The notes under the pieces: generated by a model
What the model saw: only the letters and a program-made list of their open reading frames with translations
Databases searched by the model: none
What the model was told of the DNA's origin: nothing
Shown: piece by piece, positions 44,725-55,745 of the stretch
Layout: each line of letters opens with the position of its first letter
Position numbering within the stretch: position 1 is the stretch's first letter
DNA from: Nemophila menziesii
Taxonomy: Eukaryota; Streptophyta; Magnoliopsida; Boraginales; Hydrophyllaceae
Direction: 5' to 3'
DNA: 64,000 nucleotides
NCBI GenBank assembly: GCA_029959085.1
Contig: JARWIR010000008.1
Coordinates: forward strand, 13,998,001 to 14,062,000
Program-made: the position numbers and the translations under genes

Positions 44725-46342
44725 TGGTGGTCCTTTGTGTGTTCTAAAAATAAATGCAAAAGATAATCGAACCACAACCGCAAGTGTACGGTTGTCCCAA
44801 GTAGTAATAACTGATAAATCAGATTCGTTCCAAGGACGGATGGTTGATCACAATGTTTAGCAAGTAGTGATTGATGCACTTATGAAAAATAAAAGATAAT
44901 AAAATATTTGTTTTGGTTTTGTTTATTAATACTAATGAATAAAAGACAAATAATTAAATGCAAGTAGAAACTAAGACGCAAGTAAAATAAGTGAAAACGC
45001 AATATGAGATGTAGTACTTGAGAACGCAAGGATCCTCCTAATTTTACTTTCTAACTTATGTTGTTTAAGGGTTAAATCAGTCAATTACAATGGTCGGGAT
45101 TCTAATATCCTTATACCCCCGTCAGGGTGGACTATAAGGCGATCCTAAAGTGTCACTAGTCCCGTCAGGGTAAATATGATCCACCGTTGGATGATTAAGA
45201 TTTATTACCACATTGGCCCTAGGATTAACTAAGTTCGTCAAAATCAATAGTTTTTATCCTAGATTGAACAATTATTTCTGTACCTAAACCCCCCGTCAGG
45301 ATGATCCACACGCCACATATGTGGAATAGCTTAGATACTAATACCTAATTTTAGTTCGCGACTCTAAAATCAGTAAACATTCACAAATTGTCGAAAAGAG
45401 TAAAAGCCCTAATTTAATTTAATTCAATAAAAACCCAAATTCAACATTCGTTATAATAATAAAATCAAGATTCACCCATTGTTTTGTTCTCAAGCACTAA
45501 TGGAAATTTAGCTCATATTAAAATTAAAAACAAAATTAAAAGAATTGGAATTCATATTGTTTACAAAATTAAAATAAAAGAAAAACCTAATTTTCGGAAT
45601 AAGAATGACTACGAACGGAGCTATAGACCCACTCCAGCTCTGGTAGCTTCTCCTTTCTTCCTGCTGTAGCTTCTCTGGTGTTTTTAATCTTGTTGAAAGT
45701 GAATTGTGTTGACACTCTCTTCTAAGGATGAGAAGATTTGAAGAACAAATTGAGAGGTGAGAAATACTGAGGTCAAAATCTCCTTTTATAAGGTTAAAAA
45801 CGGATTAGGGCTTGGACCTAATAATAAAACACTAATTAAATGTCCAAGCCCAATTTCTAAGCCCAAAATCCCGTAACTGCTGATACACCTTCACTAAAAC
45901 GGCTTTTCCCGATGCGTTACAACTCCGATTGACCTCATTCCAGTTGCTAAAGTTCCGTAACTTGATAAGGAATGATTTCTCTTCAAAGGTCAACAGCTAA
46001 ATCATCGCTTAAGCACCTCGAAATCAGCAATCTATGGCCTGGAAAATGGATTTTCAGCTCTAAAAATAATATCTTCGGGATTTATCTTCGAGTTTTGACT
46101 CTATCTCTTGATCTTTGACTTTCTCCTCGGATTCCTCTTCTAGCTAACATCTAAAACCTGTAAAATCTTCACTAAAAATACCAATATCACGCGCAAAAGC
46201 TTAATAAATCAAAAATGCTAGAAATAAAAGAGGAAAATCATATTATTGCATATTTAGTCCAAAAGTCTATCAAATTGATTAAATAAACACCAAAAATGAT
46301 GTCTCCTAAGGGTCGAAAATAAGAACATTTAAGGAGACATCA
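44725..46342 (-). repeat. 3' LTR of the gag-pro element
   Basis: Plus-strand TGGTGGTCCT...GGAGACATCA; same length and almost identical to 52202-53819. It contains GTCAGGGT/GTCAGGAT motifs three to four times. Confidence 0.97.
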
Positions 46343-46360
46343 AGACCCCCAACTCAAACC
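46343..46360 (-). other. Polypurine tract
   Basis: On the minus strand GGTTTGAGTTGGGGGTCT immediately precedes the 3' LTR, the position where plus-strand cDNA priming occurs. Confidence 0.7.
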
Positions 46361-48560
46361 TTTGTCGTCCCGACAAAGCAAAACTCAATAAAACAAGGGG
46401 AATGAAGTAAACGCAAGAACAAATAGAAGCTAGCAAATACACCTAAAGCAATTCTTAAGATAAATCTCATATAGCAAAACTTTAAGAACTAACATATACA
46501 TACACTAATCATGCAACATCAAACATAAATAATCTCAATCATAAAATTAAAGTCGCAATGCTTGAAGGTTACACTTGTACTCATCTCTGTATGATGGCTA
46601 TAGGGTGGTCATTAATCCTAACTCGCTTTGAACGCTCCACCTAGTGTATTCCCTATCAACAGAATAATAAATTCACTATGCACTTAGGAATCACGAGGTC
46701 TTTACGGTTATAATATTGGCTTAAGGACGGGTGTGGATGTATATTTGGTAAATTTGAAGTGAGCTTTTGGCTCTCTCCTCACTTACCATCAACAGTGTCC
46801 TCGAGCTTGAGTTAACGCTCAACAAGATGTTCTCACTTACCCATATACGCAATAATTTAGCGTCCCATGTCTACCCACTATAAACAAGATGATTTTCAGA
46901 AATTTCCACTTTGCCGGATGTTTTATTTATTCATATTTTTCTTTTTCTTTTTTTTGTACAAGATACCCATGACTATCGTTTTGATGTGAAAAGTCATGTC
47001 TCTTATATTTTTTTTTTTCTTTCTTTTTTTTTTCTCTTTTTTTTTTCTTTTTCTTTTTCAACTTTCGGCAAAGGGTTACAAATAATATATCATCTTCATT
47101 TTTGTGCCTCAATACAAACACATATAATCCCTTCCCAATGTAAATTCCCCAAATGTGGTCCCACCACCCCAAACTCAAGCTCGAGACAAGTCTCAGGGTT
47201 GTGATTCAAGTGCGGGTCATTTGGTCATGCCTAATAATCTAAAGGATAATGGGCTTATATCGTGGCTACAAAAGAAAAGGCTTAAGGCTCAAACTTGGGC
47301 TAAGACGGATAAAATTAATATATAAAGGATAGCAAGCTAAAAGGCTTCAAATGGCTAACAAAGAACTGCCCCTATCATTTTCCTAAGTACATAGCTTGTC
47401 TTTAGTTCATATCTAGGTGGGTTCTCTACTAATTAAGATTTCACGTTCTACACACCAAACATATTCCTTAAGTACAAGCTTACTTCATTTGCATTGTTCA
47501 TTAATTTTTCCTATCAATTACCTATGTTCGCATGCAATTGTAAGTGCGTTTTATATCAATCCATAAAGTCCACTATTTACTATCATTGATTCATCAAAAG
47601 TATGCTTAAAGGGACATTTAAAATCTTCTACAGTCAAACGCAACTCCGAAAATTATTTTATTGAAAGCAAATAAAGCAAATAACACATAAAAACTGGGAT
47701 GAGGCAACGAACCCCACCCCAAACTCAAAAATGAGTCGTGTCCCCACGACTCGAAAAGACTCAAAGCAATAAAATAATATACACTAAATGAGAGGGATTA
47801 GAAAACGTATCTGAACCAGCGCGAGGCTGGTTGTCGGTGTTGCGTCCATGAACTTTATCTCGCGTCTAGACATCGGAAGTTATGCATTGAACAAATAAAG
47901 TTCAGCTCGTTTGTAACGTTTCCCAAAATATCAATCATCGCATCCCGATTCTCTTCCAACACCTTGATTTTCGATTCCAACCCATCATCGGATCATTTGC
48001 CTCCTCACTTTCAGGTTCCTCAATCACTTCCCTCTTCTTAGGATTAGCCTTAATTTGAACCTCTTCAGTCTTGTGTTTGAAACGTGAAATAGGAATCTCA
48101 ATAGCTTGTTCTTGAGTAGCACCAAAAGTGCTTCTGTTTCTTGGAGAATTCCTTCGATAAGTACACATGAAAACGGTTCTGATAAGCATCTCTTTCCACC
48201 CCAAACTCAAAACTTCAAATAGTGAGAAGCTAAGGCTTAGAACTTTGATGTTTTGAGGCTTAAGACTTGAAGATTATGGTGGAATATGGGATGGGTAAAG
48301 GCTAATTGATGCGGGGGAAGAGGGAATTGGATTTAATTTGAAGCTTGAATGAAGAACAATTGGAGAAAAGTGGGACTTTAATCATATTTTTTCGGATGGG
48401 AGATGAGTTGATTGCATGTTGTTGTGGTGAAAGAGAGCAAGATTTGATGATTATGTGGTTGTAGATGATGATGTTCAGGAAATTTTGGGTTTTGGGAGTG
48501 TTTTTGGAGGCTGGGTTGAAGAAAAAGGTAAAAATCTAGGGCTAAAAAGCTTCAAACGGC
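46361..48560 (-). other. Noncoding 3' internal region of the gag-pro element
   Basis: A long stretch between protease and the 3' LTR with only small frames. One minus-strand frame (48210-47935, 91 codons, Lys/Glu-rich) has no domain I recognise. A T-rich run lies at 46936-47060. Athila-type elements often carry an extra region here; nothing env-like with membrane segments is visible. Confidence 0.6.
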
Positions 48561-48569
48561 CCTGTCACA

Positions 48570-49020
48570 GATGAAACCGGGTACCCGCATTTGAAAATGC
48601 GGGGCCCCAGTTTCGCGTCGCTGTGTCGACGCGAAAAATAATTTTTTTTTTTTTTTTTTTTTTTTTTACCTCAAAACGCGGGACCCAAAACGCGGGGTCA
48701 GAGAATTGCCCTTCGAAACCGGGTGCCCGCATTTGCAAATGCGGGTACCCGCATTCTCGTCGATGGCGCGAGCCAAGACGCACCAAAACGCGACCTCCCA
48801 AAACGCGGGGTCAGAGAAATTGGAAAGTTACAGCTCCGAAACCGGGTACCTGCATTTGCAAATGCGGGGCCCCGGTTTGCGTCGATGGCGCGAATCCAAA
48901 ACGCAGCAAAACGCAGCAAAACGCGGGAAAACGCGGGACCCAAGACGCAGGGTCAGAATGTAGAATTTTTAGCTTTCGAAACCGGGTACCCGCATTTGCA
49001 AATGCGGGGACCCGGTTTGG
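48570..49020. repeat. GC-rich palindromic tandem array inside the element
   Basis: Four units start with GAAACCGGGTACCCGCATTT-type sequence at about 48573, 48716, 48838 and 48978. Each carries the palindrome CCCGCATTTGCAAATGCGGG or a near match (exact at 48726-48745 and 48989-49008). Three are followed by CGTCGATGGCGCG or a related CGTCG stretch and AAAACGCGGG-type repeats. A 26-T run lies at 48642-48667. The array is strikingly CG-rich in an AT-rich window. It could be an RNA structure or a cis-acting signal. Confidence 0.85.
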
Positions 49021-49250
49021 CCCCTGGAACACCACAAATTTTCTCTTATTTTCGCCCTTTCGACCCCAAACTCATGACCTTTTTATCCCTGAAATCATCA
49101 AAAACAACTACCCTTCCTCATTTCTTAATAATAAACACTAAAATTACGAAAATCAAACTAATCTAAATTGCAAAAAATAAAAACTTAGACTAATATACAA
49201 GAAATTGGCTTTTGTTTAACGTCGTTAAGCTCGACGGGTTACCTCATTTA

Positions 49251-50426
49251 TCAGTCATTCACATAACCTCCCCAGCAGTGAGTGAGGTTATCAATATTTG
49301 CAACTCGGAATTTACAACCCTTAGCTTTTATTCCAACTAACTTATCTGAGATTACCTTAGCAACCACGAATGGTCCTAGCCAAGAGTTCTTTGATTCACA
49401 TGTCTTTGGAGGAGGTTTAGGCTTTTTCATAGCAACTTCTTCGCCTACTTTGAACTCCTTTTTCTTTCTTTCCTTCTTAGGTTCCTTTGGAGCCTTCGTG
49501 ACACGTGTTTTCTCTTTCTTCTTCGCATGATTGAGTGGTGGATTTCTCTTAGGATTTGGAGGAACTTTGATCGGTGGTTTCTTTCTTAGTTCTTTTTCCT
49601 CCACCCCTAAGGTTTCCACAACACTAATTGGCTCTGTTCTTACCGGTTCTATTACATCTATACGAAAACATTCTTCCTTGGAATCCGGAAACTTCATAGG
49701 TCTAAATACATTAAACTTCATCTCCTCGTCTTGGATTCTCATAATCATTTCGCCATTTTCTACATCAATCAAGGTACGCCCCGTGGCTAGGAATGGTCTT
49801 CCCAAAATAATGGGGACATTCCTATCCGCGTCGTAATCAAGTATAATGAAATCAGCGGGAAAAATTAACGTACCTGCCTTAACGAGGACATCTTCGATTC
49901 GGCCTTCCGGATGTGCAAGAGATCGATCCGCCATTTGCAAGACCATAGAAGTGGGTCTTGATTCGATATTAAGCTTATCAAAGATCGATTTGGGCATAAG
50001 ATTGATGCTTGCACCCAAATCACATAGTGCTTTACCTCTCCATTCATTACCAATAGATATCGGAATTGTAAAGCTCCCAGGATCAACTAACTTTGGAGGT
50101 AATTTACCTTGACAAATAGCACTACATTCTTCAGGAAGACCAATCATTTCATTATCAAAATATGGTCGTTTGTTGGTGAGGGCTCTTTTCAGAAACTTAG
50201 CATACTTGGGCACATCTCGAATAGCTTCTAACAACGGAATATTTATGCTAAGTCCTCTTACCTTGTTAAAGAATTTTTGATAATCAGCCATGTCACCCTT
50301 CTTTTGAACTCTCGATGGAAATGGTGGAGGAGGACGATTAATCATAGTATCATCTTTCTTCTTTAGAATCTCACTTGGCCTCACTATTTCTTCAACCTCA
50401 CTATCTTTCTTATTCTCTTTCTCTTT
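49251..50426 (-). CDS. Protease with truncated integrase-like tail, no RT/RNase H/INT core
   Basis: This follows the gag TAG in the same frame. It has a Pro-rich start, then a retropepsin-type domain. Counted from the GTG at 50384, D122 lies in ALCDLGASINLMP and a flap/C-terminal motif NVPIILGRPFLATGR at 189-203. A Lys/Pro-rich linker (about 265-310) follows. It ends with EFKVGEEVAMKK, then SWLGPFVVAKVISDK and FRVANIDNLTHCW, resembling the C-terminal beta-barrel of Ty3 integrases. The usual 900 or so residues between are missing with the frame intact. The stop is at 49251-49253. The integrase-tail assignment is inference from pattern. Confidence 0.82.
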   Translation of the reverse strand, partial: KEKENKKDSEVEEIVRPSEILKKKDDTMINRPPPPFPSRVQKKGDMADYQKFFNKVRGLSINIPLLEAIRDVPKYAKFLKRALTNKRPYFDNEMIGLPEECSAICQGKLPPKLVDPGSFTIPISIGNEWRGKALCDLGASINLMPKSIFDKLNIESRPTSMVLQMADRSLAHPEGRIEDVLVKAGTLIFPADFIILDYDADRNVPIILGRPFLATGRTLIDVENGEMIMRIQDEEMKFNVFRPMKFPDSKEECFRIDVIEPVRTEPISVVETLGVEEKELRKKPPIKVPPNPKRNPPLNHAKKKEKTRVTKAPKEPKKERKKKEFKVGEEVAMKKPKPPPKTCESKNSWLGPFVVAKVISDKLVGIKAKGCKFRVANIDNLTHCWGGYVND

Positions 50427-52058
50427 CTATGTTTCACCCACTTCCTTTTCTTTTCTTGGGACTTCTTTCTCTTTCATAACGGGAAAAGGAGGTGGAGGAA
50501 GGTTCTTACCACTTCTGAGAGTAATAGCTTTACAGTCTTCGATTTGGATTGGATTCTCAGTATCGCTAGGGAGTTGCCCTTGTGGACGTTGATTCAGTTG
50601 TTTGTTAATTTGACTTAGCTGATTCTGGAACAACTTCATACTTGCTTCAACTGCGTTTTGACGTTCCATAGCTTGTGTCTGAAGAGCGATTAAACTTTCA
50701 ACTGTTTTCTGAAGAGTAACTCCTTCTTGCGGATGGGCAGGTAAGGCCTTCTGATTCATTGTGTCATCATAATTGTCTTGAGGAGCTTGTCTCTGAACAT
50801 AATTTTGATTCTGTCCTCCTTGGTAATTGTTGTGTGGTCTTGGATTGTAGTTGTTACCTTGGGGACGCGGTTGATACGCATAAGTAGGATTTGCTGCCCC
50901 ATCAGGATTTGAGTATTGAAACCCCGGATGGTTTCTGTTAGGCTGATATCCATTACCACTTGAATTAAAGTTACCTCTATTGGACACAAACATCACGGAT
51001 TCTTGATTATTTTGACAATTTTCCCAACTATGATCATTGACACCGCAATACTCACATCCATATACCTCTTGTGCAACCTTTACCTCACCTCTTTTATTCG
51101 AGAAACCTTCTTTCACAGCTAGAGTAAGCTGTTTCAATTGTTGCTCTATGGTATTCTGGATCTTATTCTCAAACGTAGCAAATTTCTCTTCCATGTCAAC
51201 ATTATTTACTCCCTTAACTGGTGTTCTTACTGAGCTCCACCCAACTTCATTCTTGACTGTTCTCTCTAAAATGATCTTGGCATGAGCGGGTTGAACTTGA
51301 AGAAAACCTGCACCACATAGCATATCCAATTTCTCTCTTGAAGTCCCATCAAGGCCTCTATAAAATATTTTTAATTGTTGTTGTTCTGAAAAGCCATGAT
51401 TGGGGACTCTACGTAAGCACATCTGAAATCTTGTCCAACTCCTACCCAAAGTTTCATCATATTCTTGACGGAAATGCGTCAACTCTAATTCAGCATCTAA
51501 CCTCATGTTACTTGGGTAATACCTGTCAAAGAAAGCAATCTCTAATTGGTCCCAATTAGTAATCTTCGTCGGATCTTGCGTATCGTGTCATTCACTTGCT
51601 CCATCAATAACAAAAAATTTAAACACAGCGTAGTACATCTGTTCTTTTGAAACTCCTTGTGTGATGTAAGAATCACATATCTGTTTGAATTTCTGTATCG
51701 CTCTAAGAGGATCTTCTCCAACTCTACCACGAAAATTTCCAAAGTTTTGGAATTGAGCTATCATACCCGGATCTGGACGAAACTTCGGAACATTTATATC
51801 TGGAGCACCTACTCCTATAGCAGGAGCACGGAATGGAACTTCTGGTGGACCATTAGTAAACCAAGGATCTTGATTCATCACGATTTGAGCTTGTCCGTTA
51901 TTGTTCTGAATATTAACGTTCTCCATTTGGTGAATTACTTCTTCTACTTCTAAGGACTCTTGTTCTTTCCTTCTCTTGTTAGCAAGTCTGATTAATGATT
52001 CTGGATTATTAAGGATCGGAGGTGTTGGCTCTAGATCCTTAAAGAGTCTCCTTCGCAT
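50427..52058 (-). pseudogene. Gag of the non-autonomous element, one internal TGA
   Basis: A single frame of 543 codons from ATG 52058 to TAG 50427-50429, interrupted only by TGA at 51590-51588. There the usual GASEW motif (TGRASEW in the first element) has lost its Trp (TGG to TGA). It has the plant gag domain (RPDPGMIAQF, then SWTRFQMCLRR) and a CCHC knuckle CEYCGVNDHSWENC, followed by an Asn/Gln/Pro-rich tail. The element may have become defective after insertion, since everything else in gag is open. The terminal TAG is again followed by an open pro frame. Confidence 0.88.
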
Positions 52059-52177
52059 ACACCAAACCTAAAAACCTGAGAAAACTAAACAAGCAAAAAG
52101 CGTAAAACTGATAAAAACAAAAATAAAAATAAATGCAACTATCACTAAAGGATAAACACCGTGGTCACACGCTACCG

Positions 52178-52195
52178 CCCCCGGCAGCGGCGCCA
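52178..52195 (-). other. Primer binding site, tRNA-Asp type
   Basis: Minus-strand TGGCGCCGCTGCCGGGGG, six bases from the 5' LTR; same site as in the element at the left end of the window. Confidence 0.8.
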
Positions 52196-52201
52196 AAAAC
52201 T

Positions 52202-53819
52202 TGGTGGTCCTTTGTGTGTTCTAAAAATAAATGCAAAAGATAATCGAACCACAACCGCAAGTGTACGGTTGTCCCAAGTAGTAATAACTGATAAATCAGA
52301 TTCGTTCCAAGGACGGATGGTTGATCACAATGTTTAGCAAGTAGTGATTGATGCACTTATGAAAAATAAAAGATAATAAAATATTTGTTTTGGTTTTGTT
52401 TATTAATACTAATGAATAAAAGACAAATAATTAAATGCAAGTAGAAACTAAGACGCAAGTAAAATAAGTGAAAACGCAATATGAGATGTAGTACTTGAGA
52501 ACGCAAGGATCCTCCTAATTTTACTTTCTAACTTATGTTGTTTAAGGGTTAAATCAGTCAATTACAATGGTCGGGATTCTAATATCCTTATACCCCCGTC
52601 AGGGTGGACTATAAGGCGATCCTAAAGTGTCACTAGTCCCGTCAGGGTAAATATGATCCACCGTTGGATGATTAAGATTTATTACCACATTGGCCCTAGG
52701 ATTAACTAAGTTCGTCAAAATCAATAGTTTTTATCCTAGATTGAACAATTATTTCTGTACCTAAACCCCCCGTCAGGATGATCCACACACCACATATGTG
52801 GAATAGCTTAGATACTAATACCTAATTTTAGTTCGCGACTCTAAAATCAGTAAACATTCACAAATTGTCGAAAAGAGTAAAAGCCCTAATTTAATTTAAT
52901 TCAATAAAAACCCAAATTCAACATTCGTTATAATAATAAAATCAAGATTCACCCATTGTTTTGTTCTCAAGCACTAATGGAAATTTAGCTCATATTAAAA
53001 TTAAAAACAAAATTAAAAGAATTGGAATTCATATTGTTTACAAAATTAAAATAAAAGAAAAACCTAATTTTCGGAATAAGAATGACTACGAACGGAGCTA
53101 TAGACCCACTCCAGCTCTGGTAGCTTCTCCTTTCTTCCTGCTGTAGCTTCTCTGGTGTTTTTAATCTTGTGGAAAGTGAATTGTGTTGACACTCTCTTCT
53201 AAGGATGAGAAGATTTGAAGAACAAATTGAGAGGTGAGAAATACTGAGGTCAAAATCTCCTTTTATAAGGTTAAAAACGGATTAGGGCTTGGACCTAATA
53301 ATAAAACACTAATTAAATGTCCAAGCCCAATTTCTAAGCCCAAAATCCCGTAACTGCTGATACACCTTCACTAAAACGGCTTTTCCCGATGCGTTACAAC
53401 TCCGATTGACCTCATTCCAGTTGCTAAAGTTCCGTAACTTGATAAGGAATGATTTCTCTTCAAAGGTCAACAGCTAAATCATCGCTTAAGCACCATGAAA
53501 TAAGCAATCTATGGCCTGGAAAATGGATTTTCAGCTCTAAAAATAATATCTTCGGGATTTATCTTCGAGTTTTGACTCTATCTCTTGATCTTTGACTTTC
53601 TCCTCGGATTCCTCTTCTAGCTAACATCTAAAACCTGTAAAATCTTCACTAAAAATACCAATATCACGCGCAAAAGCTTAATAAATCAAAAATGCTAGAA
53701 ATAAAAGAGGAAAATCATATTATTGCATATTTAGTCCAAAAGTCTATCAAATTGATTAAATAAACACCAAAAATGATGTCTCCTAAGGGTCGAAAATAAG
53801 AACATTTAAGGAGACATCA
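52202..53819 (-). repeat. 5' LTR of the gag-pro element
   Basis: Partner of 44725-46342, with five substitutions and no indels between them. Followed by GTCCC, the target duplication. Confidence 0.97.
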
Positions 53820-53879
53820 GTCCCTATCAGAAGTAGCAAGGGTTAGTGAATCGGTAATTAAGTAAAAAAATAAATTTAA

Positions 53880-55745
53880 TATATATTTAAAGTAAAAATG
53901 TACCAAACTCGGACTTGATTTCCTCAACATAGTCCTTCGCAGCTCGTAATGAGATAGGGTAGAGTCATGCAGTCAATTCTGAGTGTACATAAGGGCCTTT
54001 ACTGTATTCGGAATCAAAGAACTACGAAAAAATCTAGTACTCTACCCCCCGGTACTAAACGCTGATTCGGAGGCTACTGTGGAAACTAAAACTGCCAACA
54101 CATTTCGAGCCATGAGGGACAAAATTGGGAATCATTGCGAATTAGCCTTCCGACATCCCAACAAATCAAATTTTGATTTCTCCCCATCAACAAGCACCTC
54201 AACCTCAATCTCCTTTAAAATATACTTATCTAGTTCAATTTTAACCCTACCACTTTGGGAAGCTTCGAGAAAAAATTTAGACTGATTTGCAATTTACGAG
54301 GATCATTTCAAGGAGAATGATATTTTATCAAGTAACTCCTGGGCCTCATAACCAAACATCTCATGTAAATAATACTCGATATGCAGAGTATTTTTTCTAT
54401 GGTCTAAAATAACCGTGGTGAAAAGCAACTGATTCATATTCAACTTCAATCCCCCGTATTTGTCAAACTTCTTTTTCATACTTGCTACCATAGTATCCAA
54501 AACGTCACCATCCCCAAGCCCTATCATACAAATACCTTGATACAAATTTTATTTTATCAAAATTATAATTAGCAGTAATGAATAGGGAACCCAAAAACCT
54601 TAGAGTTGTGTCACTGAATAGTTTAAAGAATTTTACCAAGTTCCTAGCATTTATCCAATAAATCGAATCAGGAATACCCTTACCCAAATCATCTATATAT
54701 GCCTTGAACATCGTATCATTCTTATATATTTCAGTGAACTCCTTCTCATACTTCTTGGCTCCATCGAGCATTAAATAAGTTGAAATTCCACCTGGTCACA
54801 ACATCAAGACACACAATGTCCGTCGAAGAAATGTTACAAATTTAAAATATAGTGGTTAAATGACAAATATCGGCTAGGAGAGGCTCTAACATATCTAACA
54901 ACGCCATGTATTTTACTAACTAATTAGTGTTCAACTTCTATTTCTTTTATCCTGTCTTTGATAATCAGATTTAAAATATGTGCACAACATATGATATGCA
55001 AGTAATTATGGTAACAAATGGTTGTTATGTGGTTAAGTGATGAATCATCGACTAAAAATTGAACTGATAAGCAATCTGAACTAGCATTAGCCACAATAAG
55101 CGTCAATACATATTCAATTTCCTAGTCAAGTAACACATCATCAATTTTTCCCATAGTTTATCCTTTGTGATCTTCTATCATTTAAAAGCTAAGTATAATT
55201 TTCCTGATTACCCAATCATTGTCAATGAAATGACCAGTTATACACATATAAGTAAGATTCTGACTAAAGTTTGTATATCGGTGGTCAACTAGATTCTTTT
55301 ACCTTTTAAAAGAGATTTTAAATAGGATTTTTGTTCACTATGTATCTTCATCACATCCCTAGCCACATTGCATCTAAAGGGAACTTCTAATAAGGGTTGT
55401 AAAGCATATCAAAAGTTCTTAAACCCCATTACATATACAATTCTAAAAGTATGCTCATCAACAATTAGTAATTCAACTAAGGTTTCCTAGCAGCTTCCAT
55501 TGAAAACACATAAGTGGCTAAACCACCACCCTCGCCATTTAGATTAATAGGTTTAAAACCTAGCTAAGACTGACCGGAAACTGGGGTGTTAAAAGGAAAA
55601 ACTGGACAACTTTTAAGTTCCATGTGTTTTTTCATGTTTCTAGTGCCACGATTGGTTGTAGAAGCGGCATACTCAATACCATAGTAGTTACATTTTCCAT
55701 ATCTCTTTCTCTCTTTATATATTACACTAAAATGCTTGAGTTTTT
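53880..55745 (-). pseudogene. Decayed hAT transposase, same family as 39064-41091
   Basis: Minus-strand fragments in order: BED-finger remnant near 55700-55580 (KERKRYGKCNYYG, then NMKKHMELKSCP); 55106-54924 with HIICCAHILNLIIKD; 54771-54303 with MLDGAKKYEKEFTEIYKND and MVASMKKKFDKYGGLKLNMN; dimerisation remnant near 54110-53960 (VSTVASESAFSTGG, then FFRSSLIPNTVKAL). Many stops and frameshifts. Its terminal repeats were not located; one end may lie left of the LTR element, which inserted beside it. Confidence 0.82.

Larger units (their letters stand above)
44725..53819 (-). mobile_element. Complete non-autonomous Athila/Tat-type LTR element (gag-pro only, 9095 bp)
   Basis: Two 1618-bp LTRs (44725-46342 and 52202-53819) and a perfect GTCCC duplication (44720-44724, 53820-53824) define it. 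Minus-strand order: 5' LTR, tRNA-Asp primer site, gag, protease fused to an integrase-tail-like end, about 2.9 kb noncoding, polypurine tract, 3' LTR. The LTRs differ at five sites (45312/52789, 45694/53171, 46018/53495, 46019/53496, 46025/53502), so the insertion is very young. Reverse transcriptase, RNase H and the integrase core are absent, so mobilisation must have used proteins from another element. Confidence 0.95.

Noticed and set aside
45484..45669. 61-codon frame identical at 52961-53146
   Set aside because: It lies within both LTRs, so identity reflects LTR duplication rather than a gene.
46911..47204. 97-codon hydrophobic plus-strand frame in the gag-pro element
   Set aside because: Its hydrophobic run comes from a T-rich stretch and it is antisense to the element; not evidence of an env-like protein.
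48623..49166. Overlapping frames on both strands with repeated 'VPAFANAGTRF'-like peptides
   Set aside because: They come from the palindromic tandem array; both strands and several frames are open because of composition, not coding.
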